Shown: positions 53,565 to 62,567 of the stretch, one piece after another
Numbering within the stretch: the stretch's first letter is position 1
Layout of the letters: each line of letters begins with the position of its first letter
From: Pseudomonadota bacterium
GTDB taxonomy: Bacteria > Pseudomonadota > Alphaproteobacteria > Rhizobiales > Rhizobiaceae
Direction of reading: 5' to 3'
Length of the DNA: 64,000 nt
Assembly (NCBI GenBank): GCA_023457435.1
Contig: JAEWLS010000036.1
Location: 134,155 to 198,154, forward strand
Position numbers and translations under genes: made by a program
The notes under the pieces: model-generated
The model's input: the letters and a program-made list of their open reading frames with translations, nothing else
Database searches by the model: none
What the model was told of the DNA's origin: nothing

Positions 53565-53822
53565 ATGGGCATTGAAAGCATCATTGTTATGCTGATCGTC
53601 GGCGCCGTCGCCGGTTGGCTGGCGGGTCTGATCGTCAAAGGCTACGGCTTCGGCCTGCTCGGCAACATCGTCGTCGGCATCGTCGGCGCCTTCATCGCAG
53701 CGCTCATCCTGCCGCGCATCGGCTTGGTGATCGGCGACGGCGGCTGGATATCGTCGATCGTCTACGCCACCATCGGCGCGGTGATCCTACTGGTCATCAT
53801 CGGCCTGTTCAGGCGCGCCTGA
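53565..53822 (+). CDS. GlsB/YeaQ/YmgE-family membrane protein (copy 2)
   Basis: 85 residues, three hydrophobic helices: GAVAGWLAGLIVKGYGFGLLG, NIVVGIVGAFIAALILPRIG, and a C-terminal helix. Same family as the protein at 38.5 kb, with about half the residues alike by eye, so an older duplication. Strong AGGAGG site before the ATG. A hairpin follows the stop. Function linked to stress in other bacteria but mechanism unknown. Confidence 0.87.
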   Translation: MGIESIIVMLIVGAVAGWLAGLIVKGYGFGLLGNIVVGIVGAFIAALILPRIGLVIGDGGWISSIVYATIGAVILLVIIGLFRRA

Positions 53823-53838
53823 GCCTCAGCCTCGCACT

Positions 53839-53864
53839 GGAGGGCCGGGGCAACCCGGCCTTCC
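53839..53864. terminator. Hairpin between convergent glsB-like and tctA genes
   Basis: GGAGGGCCGGG (53839-53849), loop GCAA, then CCCGGCCTTCC (53854-53864): an 11-bp stem with one wobble pair and a GNRA loop, shared by the converging transcripts of the GlsB-like gene and tctA. No strong T-run on the plus side; the minus side is followed by CAGTGCGAGG, so Rho or stabiliser function is possible. Confidence 0.65.
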
Positions 53865-53876
53865 ACGCAAGAAAAC

Positions 53877-55385
53877 TCAGGTTTCCTCGACGAAGACCTG
53901 TTCCCGCTTCTTCCTGACCGACGGCAAGAGCACGACGACGAGCACGAGCAGCGCGGCGGCGAGCAGCACGGCGCTGATCGGCCGCGTGACGAACACCGAC
54001 GGGTCGCCGCGCGAGATGATCATGGCGCGGCGAAGGTTCTCCTCCAGCAGCGGGCCGAGCACGAAGCCGAGCAGCAGCGGCGCGGGCTCGCAGCGCAGCT
54101 TGACCAGGATGTAGCCGAGCAGTCCGAAGAAGGCGACCGCGTAGAGGTCGAAGATGTTGCTGTTCACGCTGTACACGCCAATGGCGCAGAATGTCATGAT
54201 CGCCGGAAACAGGACGTAGTACGGCACGGTCAGCAGCTTCACCCACAGGCCGATGAGCGGCAGGTTGAGCACGACCAGCATCAGATTGCCGATCCACATC
54301 GACGCGATGATGCCCCAGAACAACGCCGGCTGTTCGACCGCCACGTTGGGGCCCGGCACGATGCCCTGAATGATCATGGCGCCGATCATCAACGCCATGA
54401 CGGGGTTCGCCGGGATGCCGAGGGTGAGCAGCGGAATGAACGAGGTTTGCGCCGCGGCGTTGTTGGCGCTCTCGGGACCGGCGACGCCGGCGACCGAGCC
54501 TTTGCCGAATTCCTCCGGCGTGGCGGAGATGCGCTTCTCCAGCGTGTAGGAGGCGAAGGAGGCGAGGACCGCGCCGCCGCCCGGCAGCACGCCGAGCGCG
54601 GAGCCGAGGAATGTGCCGCGCAGCACCGGCGGCGTCATCTTCTTCCAGTCGTCGCGGGTCGGGAACAGGTTGGTGACGTTCTTGACCATCACCTCGCGCG
54701 TCGTCTCGTTCTCGAGGTTGCGCAGGATCTCCGCGATGCCGAACACGCCAACCGCGAGAGCGACGAAGTTCAGGCCGTCCGAGTATTCGCGGATGCCGAG
54801 GTTGAAGCGCGGCGTCCCGGTGTAGATGTCGGTGCCGACGAGCCCGAGCAGAAGGCCGAGCACGACCATTGCCAGCGCTTTGACGATGGAGCCGTGCGCC
54901 AGCGCGATCGACGAGACGAGGCCGACGACCATCAGCGAAAAGTATTCAGGCGGACCGAACTTGAGCGCGATCGTGGTGAGCGGCGGTGCGAGCAGCGCGA
55001 CGAGGAAGGTCGAGACGGTGCCGGCGAAGAACGAGCCGAGGGCGGCGATGGCGAGCGCTGCGCCGGCCCGGCCCTTTCGGGCCATCTGATAGCCGTCGAG
55101 CGCGGTCACGGCGGACGACGATTCGCCGGGCATGTTTATCAGGATGGCGGTGGTCGAGCCGCCGTATTGCGCACCGTAGTATATGCCGGCGAGCATGATC
55201 AGGGACGAGACCGGGTCTCCGATCTGGAACGTGATCGGCAGGAGCATGGCGATCGTCGCCGTGGCGCCGATACCCGGAAGCACTCCGATCAGGGTGCCGA
55301 GCAGCACGCCGATGAGGCAGAAGGCGAGGTTGGCGAGGGTGGTGGCCGTGGCGAAACCGAGGCCGAGATTGGCGAAGAGTTCCAT
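53877..55385 (-). CDS. tctA: Tripartite tricarboxylate transporter, large membrane subunit TctA
   Basis: 502 residues with about 11-12 membrane helices. Family hallmarks: GVLPGIGATATIAMLLPITF, YYGAQYGGSTTAILINMPGE, the second GVLPGGGAVLASFASYTLEK segment, and GPESANNAAAQTSFIPLLTLGIP. It forms the transport channel of the TTT system with TctB, loaded by TctC. Start nine bases after tctB, same strand, so tctCBA is one operon. The substrate (citrate, tartrate, phthalate or other acid) is not predictable. Confidence 0.94.
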   Translation of the reverse strand: MELFANLGLGFATATTLANLAFCLIGVLLGTLIGVLPGIGATATIAMLLPITFQIGDPVSSLIMLAGIYYGAQYGGSTTAILINMPGESSSAVTALDGYQMARKGRAGAALAIAALGSFFAGTVSTFLVALLAPPLTTIALKFGPPEYFSLMVVGLVSSIALAHGSIVKALAMVVLGLLLGLVGTDIYTGTPRFNLGIREYSDGLNFVALAVGVFGIAEILRNLENETTREVMVKNVTNLFPTRDDWKKMTPPVLRGTFLGSALGVLPGGGAVLASFASYTLEKRISATPEEFGKGSVAGVAGPESANNAAAQTSFIPLLTLGIPANPVMALMIGAMIIQGIVPGPNVAVEQPALFWGIIASMWIGNLMLVVLNLPLIGLWVKLLTVPYYVLFPAIMTFCAIGVYSVNSNIFDLYAVAFFGLLGYILVKLRCEPAPLLLGFVLGPLLEENLRRAMIISRGDPSVFVTRPISAVLLAAALLVLVVVLLPSVRKKREQVFVEET

Positions 55386-55394
55386 CGACCGCCC

Positions 55395-55862
55395 CTAGAA
55401 CATTGCGCGCAGCGATGGCGCGATCAGGTTGAACGGCAGTTCGAGCCCCACGACGAAAACGAGTGTCGCAAACAGCGTTAGCGCCGCCGCGATGATGACC
55501 GCCAGCAGGACGGTCATTCGCGACGAGGCGAAGCTGGCGGCCATCGCCGCGACGAAGATCGCAGGAACGAAGCCGAGCGCGCCAAGCAGGAGACCGAAGA
55601 GAACCGGGGAGGCCAGGATCAGGATCATGCCGCGGATGGCGAAGGTGCCGATCGGCTCGCTCTCGGTCCGGATGGCGCCGAACAGGATCACTGCGCCGAG
55701 GATCAACAGGATCCCGCACAGCACCAGGGGAAAGTAGCCGGGTCCCATCCGGAAGGCCGAACCGAGCTCCAGGTTCAGTGCCTGGACGCCGAAGAAAAGG
55801 CCGGCGAACACGAAGAGCGCACCTGCGAGGCCGTTCGTGCGATCGATGGTAAATGGCTTCAT
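55395..55862 (-). CDS. tctB: Tripartite tricarboxylate transporter, small membrane subunit TctB
   Basis: 155 residues with four membrane helices, MGPGYFPLVLCGILLILGAVIL being the conserved family region. It partners TctA. The ATG at 55862 is preceded by GGAGG and gives MKPFTIDR before the first helix. A large hairpin lies between tctC and this gene, and may lower its expression relative to tctC. Confidence 0.9.
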   Translation of the reverse strand: MKPFTIDRTNGLAGALFVFAGLFFGVQALNLELGSAFRMGPGYFPLVLCGILLILGAVILFGAIRTESEPIGTFAIRGMILILASPVLFGLLLGALGFVPAIFVAAMAASFASSRMTVLLAVIIAAALTLFATLVFVVGLELPFNLIAPSLRAMF

Positions 55863-55908
55863 GTTTCGCCTCCCCAAGCGTTCCTGCTGAAGTCCCTGAA
55901 AGTCTGAA

Positions 55909-55936
55909 CGCCGCCGCGTTCCCCCACGCGGCGGCG
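55909..55936 (-). terminator. Intercistronic hairpin between tctC and tctB
   Basis: CGCCGCCGCGT (55909-55919) and ACGCGGCGGCG (55926-55936) make an 11-bp very GC-rich stem with a six-base loop, between the binding-protein gene tctC and tctB. No T-run follows on the minus strand. It probably stabilises the tctC message or causes partial termination, as between urtA and urtB. Confidence 0.65.
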
Positions 55937-55996
55937 CTCGTTCCCTTCTTACGACAGTCCGGCGCGCGAACCCACCTCGCTGTCTCCGGGCATTGA

Positions 55997-56968
55997 TCAG
56001 TCCGCGTACTGGCCAGCGGCGTCGATGACCGGCTTCCAGCGGGCGATCTCGCTTTCCAGCTTGGCCTTGAGTGCGGCCGGCGTGGCGTCGGCTTCCGGCG
56101 ACGGCGTGGTGCCCAGCTCGGCGAAGCGAGCCGCGACGTTCTGGTCCTTCAGCGCGACCTGCAGAGACTTCGACAGACGTTCGACGATGGCCGCATCGGT
56201 GCCCTTCGGCGCGTAGATGCCGTGCCAGATGCCGACTTCCATGTTGGGCAGACCGGCTTCCTTCACCGTCGGCAGGTCCTTGAGCACGTCGAGACGCTCC
56301 GGCGAGGTGACGGCATAGGCCTTAACCGTGCCGCCTTGGATCTGCTTGGTGGTGTTGGTGGTCTGGTCGCACATGATGTCGACCTGGCCGCCGAGGAGAT
56401 CGGTCATCGCCGGGCCGGTGCCCTTGTAGGGGACCGTCACCAGCGGCGTCTCGATGGACGACATGAAAAGCATGCCGCAGAGATGCGATGCGGCGCCGAT
56501 ACCGGCGTTTGCAACGGTGATCTTGTCCTTGTTGGCCTTTGCGTATTCGATCAGGCCCTTCAGGTCGTTCGGCTCGAGGTCCTTGCGGCCGAGGAGCGTC
56601 ATCGGCACCTCGGTCACGAGGCCGACATACTCGAACGAGTCGAGAGTCTTGTACGGCAGGTTGCGATACAGCGTGTCGGACGTCGCCATTCCGATGTGGT
56701 GGAGCAGCAGCGTGTAGCCATCGTTGGCAGAGTCTGCGACCTTCTTGGCACCGAGCGTGCCGCCGGCGCCGCCGACGTTCTCGACGATGACCTGCTGGCC
56801 CAGATCCTTGGACATCGCTTCAGCCACGAGGCGGGTGACCGTATCGGTCGGGCCGCCCGCGGCAAACGGGACAACAACGGTGATGGTGCGTTCCGGATAG
56901 TCGGCAAAAGCCGGTCCGGCGACGGTGATGGCGGCAGCGGCGGCAAGGGCCGCGAACATCTTCTTCAT
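55997..56968 (-). CDS. tctC: Tripartite tricarboxylate transporter solute-binding protein TctC
   Basis: 323 residues with a signal peptide (cleavage near GPAFA-D, residue 22), then the TctC/Bug-family fold: ERTITVVVPFAAGGPTDTVTR, VENVGGAGGTLGAKKVA, VPYKGTGPAMTDLLGGQVD, and APKGTDAAIVERLSKSLQ. It binds a carboxylate in the periplasm for TctAB. First gene of tctCBA on the minus strand, with GGAGG-like AGGAATAC before its ATG. The dctBD-like genes end 180 bases upstream. Confidence 0.94.
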   Translation of the reverse strand: MKKMFAALAAAAAITVAGPAFADYPERTITVVVPFAAGGPTDTVTRLVAEAMSKDLGQQVIVENVGGAGGTLGAKKVADSANDGYTLLLHHIGMATSDTLYRNLPYKTLDSFEYVGLVTEVPMTLLGRKDLEPNDLKGLIEYAKANKDKITVANAGIGAASHLCGMLFMSSIETPLVTVPYKGTGPAMTDLLGGQVDIMCDQTTNTTKQIQGGTVKAYAVTSPERLDVLKDLPTVKEAGLPNMEVGIWHGIYAPKGTDAAIVERLSKSLQVALKDQNVAARFAELGTTPSPEADATPAALKAKLESEIARWKPVIDAAGQYAD

Positions 56969-57149
56969 GTATTCCTCCGATAGAACGTCAGGCGTCGCGC
57001 CAGACGGCGCGTGCTGACGTAATCACGTGTCAGGGTCGGTCCCATGACAACGCAAAAGCGTTCTGGCAGCAGTCCATCACCGCGTATTTCGCCGCTCATG
57101 GGTGGAAAAGGTAACATGGCGCTCGCCGGGTGTGGGAAAAACCACCCAA

Positions 57150-58487
57150 TCAGGAACCGTCGCGTCCCAGCCCGTGCCTCTGCATCTTCTCGTAAAGGGT
57201 TTTCCGAGAGATGCCGAGTGTCTCGTAAACCGGCTTCAGCGCACCGCCCGAATGGCGCAGGGCGTCGGCAATCACGGCCTTCTCGAAGGCAGCCGCCCTT
57301 TCGGCCAGGGTTCCATCCGCTGGCGTGGCGGTTCGCATGTCCTCGTCGGATACCGCGCCAAGTCCGAGAACGTACCGGTCCGCTGCGTTGCGCAACTCGC
57401 GCACGTTTCCGGGCCAGGGGCGCGCCGCGACGGCGGCGAGCGTCTCGACCGGAACGTCGACCGTGGCATGCCGGTAGCGCGCCGCCGCCTCGTTGACGAG
57501 CTGCAGAAAGAGGAGCGGAATGTCTTCCCGGCGCTGTTGGAGCGAAGGCATGCGCAGGGTCACCACGTTCAGCCGGTAGAGGAGCTCCGGGCGGAAGCGC
57601 CCGGCCGCCGCTTCCGCTTCGAGATCTGCCTTCGACGTCGCTATGAAGCGCACGTCGAGCGGTACGGCGTCATTTGAGCCGAGACGTGTGATGACGCGCT
57701 CCTCGATGACGCGAAGGAGCCTGGCCTGCAGGGCAGGAGGCATCGCGCCGATCTCGTCGAGCAGAATCGTGCCACCCCGAGCATGCTCGAACTTGCCATA
57801 GCGGGGACGCAGCGCGCCCGGGAAGGCGCCCGCCTCGTGACCGAAGAGTTCGCTCTCGATCAAGGTTTCCGGCAGCGCGGCGCAATTGATGGCGACCAAT
57901 GGCCGCTGCGCCCGCGGACTGGCATCGTGCAATGCCCGCGCCGCGACATCCTTGCCGGTGCCGGTATCGCCGATGATCAGTACGTCGGCGTCGGTCGCGG
58001 CGAGCGCGCGCAGGCGATAGCGCAGATCAACCATTGCCTGGGCACGGCCGGGAAGGCGGGTTTCGAAATCGTCGCGCTTGCCGGCGGCGGCACGAAGCCT
58101 TCGGTTCTCAAGAACAAGCGCGCGTCTGTCGAGCGCGCGCGACACGACGTCGGCAAGCGCCTGCGCGCTGAACGGCTTTTCGAGGAAGTCGTAGGCGCCT
58201 TCCCGCATCGCACGGACGGCAAGCTGCACATCGGCGTGTCCGGTCATCAGGATAACGGGCACATCGGCGTCGATTTCGCGGATTCTTGCCATCAGCGACA
58301 TGCCGTCCATGCCCGGCATGCGTATGTCGGTCACGACGACGCCATTGAAGCCGTAGCCGACCGTGTCCAGCACGCCATCGGCGTTCGCGTAGGTCTCGAC
58401 GGCGTGGCCGGCGAGGTCGAGCGATTGCGAGAAGGACGATCTTAGCATCTCCTCGTCATCGACCAGGATGACGCGCGGGCGGCTCAT
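57150..58487 (-). CDS. dctD: DctD-like sigma-54 response regulator with GAFPGA loop
   Basis: 445 residues: receiver with D54 (VVVTDIRMPGMDG), AAA+ domain with Walker A GDTGTGKD, and C-terminal Fis-type helix-turn-helix (VYETLGISRKTLYEKMQRHG). The sigma-54 contact loop reads GAFPGA (220-225), with Pro for Thr. The C4-dicarboxylate regulators of rhizobia have the same overall layout. Start overlaps the dctB-like stop (ATGA). Adjacent tctCBA, not dctA, is the presumed target; substrate and activity are inferred. Confidence 0.85.
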   Translation of the reverse strand: MSRPRVILVDDEEMLRSSFSQSLDLAGHAVETYANADGVLDTVGYGFNGVVVTDIRMPGMDGMSLMARIREIDADVPVILMTGHADVQLAVRAMREGAYDFLEKPFSAQALADVVSRALDRRALVLENRRLRAAAGKRDDFETRLPGRAQAMVDLRYRLRALAATDADVLIIGDTGTGKDVAARALHDASPRAQRPLVAINCAALPETLIESELFGHEAGAFPGALRPRYGKFEHARGGTILLDEIGAMPPALQARLLRVIEERVITRLGSNDAVPLDVRFIATSKADLEAEAAAGRFRPELLYRLNVVTLRMPSLQQRREDIPLLFLQLVNEAAARYRHATVDVPVETLAAVAARPWPGNVRELRNAADRYVLGLGAVSDEDMRTATPADGTLAERAAAFEKAVIADALRHSGGALKPVYETLGISRKTLYEKMQRHGLGRDGS

Positions 58488-60304
58488 TCGGCCGCCTCTG
58501 CCAAAGCGGGAGCCTCGTCGAGCACAATCGTGAAGGCCGCTCCGCCGTCCGGTTGGCTCGCAACCGTCAACGTGCCGCCGAAATCGCGCACGATGTTGTA
58601 TGAGATCGACAGGCCAAGGCCGAGACCCTTGCCGACGCCCTTCGTCGAGAAGAACGGGTCGAAGATCCGTCCCGCGATGGCCGGCGAAACGCCGTCGCCC
58701 CGATCACGGACCGAGATTGAGACCTTGCCGTCGTGCCGCGTCGCTGAAAACGTCACACGACGGTCGCTTCTGCCTTCCACGGCGTCCGCTGCGTTCGATA
58801 GCAGGTTGACGAGCACCTGCTGGAGACGGACCGCGCCCGCGTTGACGACCGGGGGCGGGTCGCCGAACGCGAGCTCGAGGTCGACGTCAGCCGCCTTCAG
58901 CCGCCACCCGACGATTTCCAGCGTGTCGCGCACCGCGTCTGCCACCGACACCGGCCCGAGCCGTTCGTTGGGCTTGCGGGCAAAATTGCGCAGGTGCCGA
59001 GCGATCGATGCCATGCGCTCCGTCAGACTGACGATGCGTCCGACCGCCCCGCGCGCCTCGGCGGTACGCTTCCGCTCCAGCAAGGTCAGCGCGTTGTCGG
59101 CGAAGGTGCGCGCGGCAGTCAGGGGCTGGTTGAACTCGTGGCTGAGCACCGCCGCCATCTGGCCCAGCGCCGCGAGCTTGCCGGCCTGCACCAGATCCGC
59201 CTGTGTCTGCCGGAGCTGCGCCTCCGCAGCGGTGCGCTCCGCGACTTCCTGCTCGAGCCGTCTGTTCATCCGCGCGAGATCGGCGGTGCGTTCGGCGACG
59301 CGGTGTTCGAGTTCCACCTGTGTGCTCGCCTGCAAAGCCAGGCGCTCTGCCAGTCGGGCCCTCCGCTGCAAGACGATGGCTGCGGCGAGCGTTGCCAGCG
59401 TCAGCACCAGGAGGGCGCCCAGAATTTGAGCCTGAGCCTGGGCGTAGAGCGGGGCTGTGTCGGTCATGACCTTCACAGTCCAGCCGGCCTCGGCCATTTG
59501 CTCCGCCAGCACGAGATATTCGTGCCGCTGGCCAGGCCCGGACAGCACGATCGTGTTGTAGCCGAAGCGCTCGATGTCGGCCGTGACAGGCAATTCGCGC
59601 AGCGTGGCGTCGGCGTAGCGGCGCGACGCCTCGGTGCGGGCGATGCGTTCCGGGGTCAGCGGGAGGAGGCCGTTGTAGAGCCATTCCTCGCGACTGGTCA
59701 TGAAGATGATGCCCTCCGGGTCGGTGACGATGAACTCGTCCTCACTGCCGCGCCACGCCGCCTCGATGGGCTCGATGTCGACCTTGACGACGACGACGCC
59801 GCTGATCCCTTCGCCTTCCCGGACCGGAGCGGAGAAATAGTAGCCTCGTTTGAGCGATGTGGTGCCCAGCGCGAAGAATCGACCGGTTCTTCCGGCGATC
59901 GCTTCGGTGAAATAGGGGCGGTAGGAGAAATTCTCGCCGACGAAGCTCGTGGGGGCATCATGGTTCGACGCGGCGATCGTGTCGCCGTTTGGGAGCATGA
60001 CGTACAGATCGGAGGATTCGAGCTCGGTGTTCAGCTGCTTCAGGTAGGCGTTGACGCCCGCTCGGCGCATTTCGCTCGGCGCGTTGAGCAGTGCCTTGAT
60101 GTCATCGTCGTCGGCGATGAGCGGCGGCAGCGCCTCGTACCGGCGCATATGGCCACGCAGTGCGGAAACGGCGAGCCGAAGGGTCGTCTCGCTTCGCGAC
60201 GCGGCACGATCGAACTGGTTCTCCAGCGCGTATGGAGTTCCAAACCACATGATCGCGGCGGCGAGTGCGCAGAAGATCGCAGCCGAGAGCAGCCAGCTCT
60301 TCAT
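58484..60304 (-). CDS. dctB: DctB-like membrane sensor kinase
   Basis: 606 residues: membrane helix 4-22, a large periplasmic double-PAS-type sensor domain (about 23-292, with SYRPYFTEAIAGRTGRFFALG and GYYFSAPV resembling DctB ligand sites), helix about 293-313, a coiled coil (ELEHRVAERTADLARMNRRL), HisKA with H389 in LSHEFNQPLTAA, and HATPase_c (LLSNAADAVEG, GKGLGLGLSIS). Pairs with the overlapping regulator. Start at 60304 (MKSW) or 60343 (MALT) is unresolved. Confidence 0.87.
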   Translation of the reverse strand: MKSWLLSAAIFCALAAAIMWFGTPYALENQFDRAASRSETTLRLAVSALRGHMRRYEALPPLIADDDDIKALLNAPSEMRRAGVNAYLKQLNTELESSDLYVMLPNGDTIAASNHDAPTSFVGENFSYRPYFTEAIAGRTGRFFALGTTSLKRGYYFSAPVREGEGISGVVVVKVDIEPIEAAWRGSEDEFIVTDPEGIIFMTSREEWLYNGLLPLTPERIARTEASRRYADATLRELPVTADIERFGYNTIVLSGPGQRHEYLVLAEQMAEAGWTVKVMTDTAPLYAQAQAQILGALLVLTLATLAAAIVLQRRARLAERLALQASTQVELEHRVAERTADLARMNRRLEQEVAERTAAEAQLRQTQADLVQAGKLAALGQMAAVLSHEFNQPLTAARTFADNALTLLERKRTAEARGAVGRIVSLTERMASIARHLRNFARKPNERLGPVSVADAVRDTLEIVGWRLKAADVDLELAFGDPPPVVNAGAVRLQQVLVNLLSNAADAVEGRSDRRVTFSATRHDGKVSISVRDRGDGVSPAIAGRIFDPFFSTKGVGKGLGLGLSISYNIVRDFGGTLTVASQPDGGAAFTIVLDEAPALAEAAE

Positions 60305-60454
60305 CGCGAGCCCGCGTCGAGGCGATGGGAGTGTTAGCGCCATGATACGAGACTTACACGCATCGCCGAGCGCTCGACAATCGCTCTGCCGCGCATCGAC
60401 CGAACTGGAAAAAGCTGGCGCAGCTTGGCACAGTCGCAGTCGATGGAGAACACG

Positions 60455-62257
60455 ATGACCGAGCCGATGACCCTGAAACCCTGGCATGAAGTTGCTCCGG
60501 CATTGGTCGATGTCGCGAGCGGGCGGCGGCCGGCCGATCTGGTCGTCCGCAACGGGCGCTGGGTGAACGTACATTCCGGCGAGATCATCGACGCGACCGA
60601 CATCGCCGTTGTCGCGGGCCGCTTCGCCTATTGCGGTCCGGACGCCAGCCACGCGATCGGCGAGGCGACGAAGGTCATCGACGCGGGCGGACGCTACCTT
60701 GTGCCGGGTCTGTGCGACGGCCACATGCATGTCGAGAGCGGAATGGTCACCGTGACCGAGTTCTGCCGCGCCGTCATCCCACACGGCACCACCACCATGT
60801 TCATCGACCCGCACGAGATCGCCAACGTACTCGGCCTCGAGGGCGTGAGACTGATGCACGACGAGGCGGCGGCGATGCCGATCAACGTCTATGTGCAGAT
60901 GCCTTCCTGCGTCCCCTCCGCGCCGGGGCTCGAGCATGCGGGCGCCGAGATCACGCCTGCCGACATCGAGGAGGCCATGACCTGGCCGAACATCGTCGGC
61001 CTCGGCGAGGTCATGAACTTTCCGGGCGTCGCCGCCAACAACAAGACGATGGTCCTCGGCATCGCTGCCACCCTCCGCTCCGGGAAGACCGTCGGCGGGC
61101 ATTATGCGTCACCGGATCTCGGCCTGCCGTTCCACGGCTACGTCGCCGGCGGACCCGCCGACGATCACGAAGGCACAAGGGCGTCGGATGCCATCGCGCG
61201 CGTGCGCCAGGGCATGCGCGCGATGCTGCGGCTCGGCTCAGCATGGTATGACGTTGCCGCGCAGATCAAGGCAGTCACCGAAAGCGGGCTCGATCCGCGC
61301 AGCTTCATCCTGTGCACGGACGACAGCCATTCCGGGACGCTGGTGGAGGACGGGCACATGGATCGCGTGGTGCGTCATGCGATCGCACAGGGGCTGAAGC
61401 CGATCACCGCGATCCAGATGGCGACGCTGAACACGGCGCAGCATTTCGGACTCGAGCGTGAGCTGGGCTCGATCACCCCGGGTCGGCGTGCCGATTTCCT
61501 CATCGTCTCCGACCTGGCGGCGCTCGCCATCGACGAAGTGTTTGTGCGTGGCGTGAGATACGCGAAGGACGATCGTCTAGTGACCGAAATCCCGCCCTAT
61601 GCCTATCCGGCCGAGGCGAAGAACACGGTGAAGCTCGGCAAATCGCTTAAGGCGGACGATTTTGAAATCCCGGCCCCGGAGGGCGCCAACAAGGTCCGTG
61701 TCCGCGTCATCGGCGTGGTCGAGAACCAGGCGCCGACCAAGGCGCTCGAGGCCGATCTCGCGGTTCGCGACGGCCTGGTCGAGATGGACCGCACAAACGA
61801 TGTCTGCCAGATCGCGCTGGTCGAGCGCCATCGAGGCACCGGTGCTGTCACCAACGGATTCGTGAGCGGCTTCGGCTATCTCCAGGACTGCGCGATGGCG
61901 TCGTCAGTGGCGCATGACAGCCATCACATCGTCGTCGTCGGGACGAACAGGAGCGACATGGCGATCGCCGCCAATATCCTCGGAAAGGTGGGCGGCGGCG
62001 TTGTCATGGTGTCCAAGGGTAAGCAGCTTGCACTGGTCGAGATGCCGATCGCCGGTTTGATGTCCGACGAGCGCGCCGAGGTGGTGGCCAGAAAGGCAGC
62101 GGAGCTCACGGACGCCATGCGCAAGATGGGTTGCACGCTGAACAACGCTTACATGCAGCACTCGCTGCTAGCGCTCGTGGTAATCCCGGAACTGCGAATT
62201 TCGGATGCCGGCATCATCGACGTGACCCGCTTCGAGAAGGTCGACCTGTTCGTCTAG
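60455..62257 (+). CDS. ade: Adenine deaminase
   Basis: 600 residues. Amidohydrolase metal site DGHMHVESG, HGTTTMFIDPHEIANVLG, and FILCTDDSHSGTLVEDGHMD; C-terminal domain with IAANILGKVGGGVVMVSKGK and LSSxNN-type NNAYMQHSLLAL. It converts adenine to hypoxanthine plus ammonia, in purine salvage and nitrogen recycling. Start at 60455 (MTEPMTLKPWHE) has GGAG six bases upstream; TTG 60425 and ATG 60443 are weaker. Its stop overlaps the convergent small gene as CTAG. Confidence 0.94.
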   Translation: MTEPMTLKPWHEVAPALVDVASGRRPADLVVRNGRWVNVHSGEIIDATDIAVVAGRFAYCGPDASHAIGEATKVIDAGGRYLVPGLCDGHMHVESGMVTVTEFCRAVIPHGTTTMFIDPHEIANVLGLEGVRLMHDEAAAMPINVYVQMPSCVPSAPGLEHAGAEITPADIEEAMTWPNIVGLGEVMNFPGVAANNKTMVLGIAATLRSGKTVGGHYASPDLGLPFHGYVAGGPADDHEGTRASDAIARVRQGMRAMLRLGSAWYDVAAQIKAVTESGLDPRSFILCTDDSHSGTLVEDGHMDRVVRHAIAQGLKPITAIQMATLNTAQHFGLERELGSITPGRRADFLIVSDLAALAIDEVFVRGVRYAKDDRLVTEIPPYAYPAEAKNTVKLGKSLKADDFEIPAPEGANKVRVRVIGVVENQAPTKALEADLAVRDGLVEMDRTNDVCQIALVERHRGTGAVTNGFVSGFGYLQDCAMASSVAHDSHHIVVVGTNRSDMAIAANILGKVGGGVVMVSKGKQLALVEMPIAGLMSDERAEVVARKAAELTDAMRKMGCTLNNAYMQHSLLALVVIPELRISDAGIIDVTRFEKVDLFV

Positions 62258-62502
62258 TCCATCGCCTCTCGCGCGCGGCGCATTAGCCCGCGCACCAGCG
62301 TTACAACGAAGAACAGCACGAATCCGACGATCACGCCGATCGTGAGGTTCAGCCACACGTCGAGCTTGCAGTTGGCGCTGACGCCGGCACGGCACGCCGG
62401 GTCGGTCCAAAGTACGACGAGCATCAGGGAGTAGATCAAGGCAGGCCCAATCAGCATGCCTGCGACGCCCCACAAGAATGCGCGCTGAAACAGTTCCCGC
62501 AT
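62254..62502 (-). CDS. Small two-helix membrane protein, unknown
   Basis: 82 residues with two membrane helices (about 8-33 and 49-70), two cysteines between them (PACRAGVSANCKLDVW, possibly a disulfide outside) and a basic C-terminus (RGLMRRAREA). Helices and the GGGA-type site upstream suggest it is real. Its TAG stop overlaps that of adenine deaminase as CTAG. Family not recognised; the upstream gene rlmB is 65 bases away on the same strand. Confidence 0.7.
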   Translation of the reverse strand: MRELFQRAFLWGVAGMLIGPALIYSLMLVVLWTDPACRAGVSANCKLDVWLNLTIGVIVGFVLFFVVTLVRGLMRRAREAMD

Positions 62503-62567
62503 GTCGCCGCTCCGCTCGCCGTTACGTCATCTAATATCGCGGCGCGCTGAGTTGCAAAGCCAAACGA

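Noticed and set aside
56969..57149. Sigma-54 promoter before tctC
   Set aside because: I looked for paired GG and GC 12 bases apart on the minus strand and found only TGCC...TTTTGC with wrong spacing and a broken -24 box.
60305..61102. Upstream extension of the dctB-like frame over the adenine deaminase gene
   Set aside because: The added sequence is antisense to adenine deaminase and shows no domain; the membrane anchor begins at MKSWLLSAAIF.
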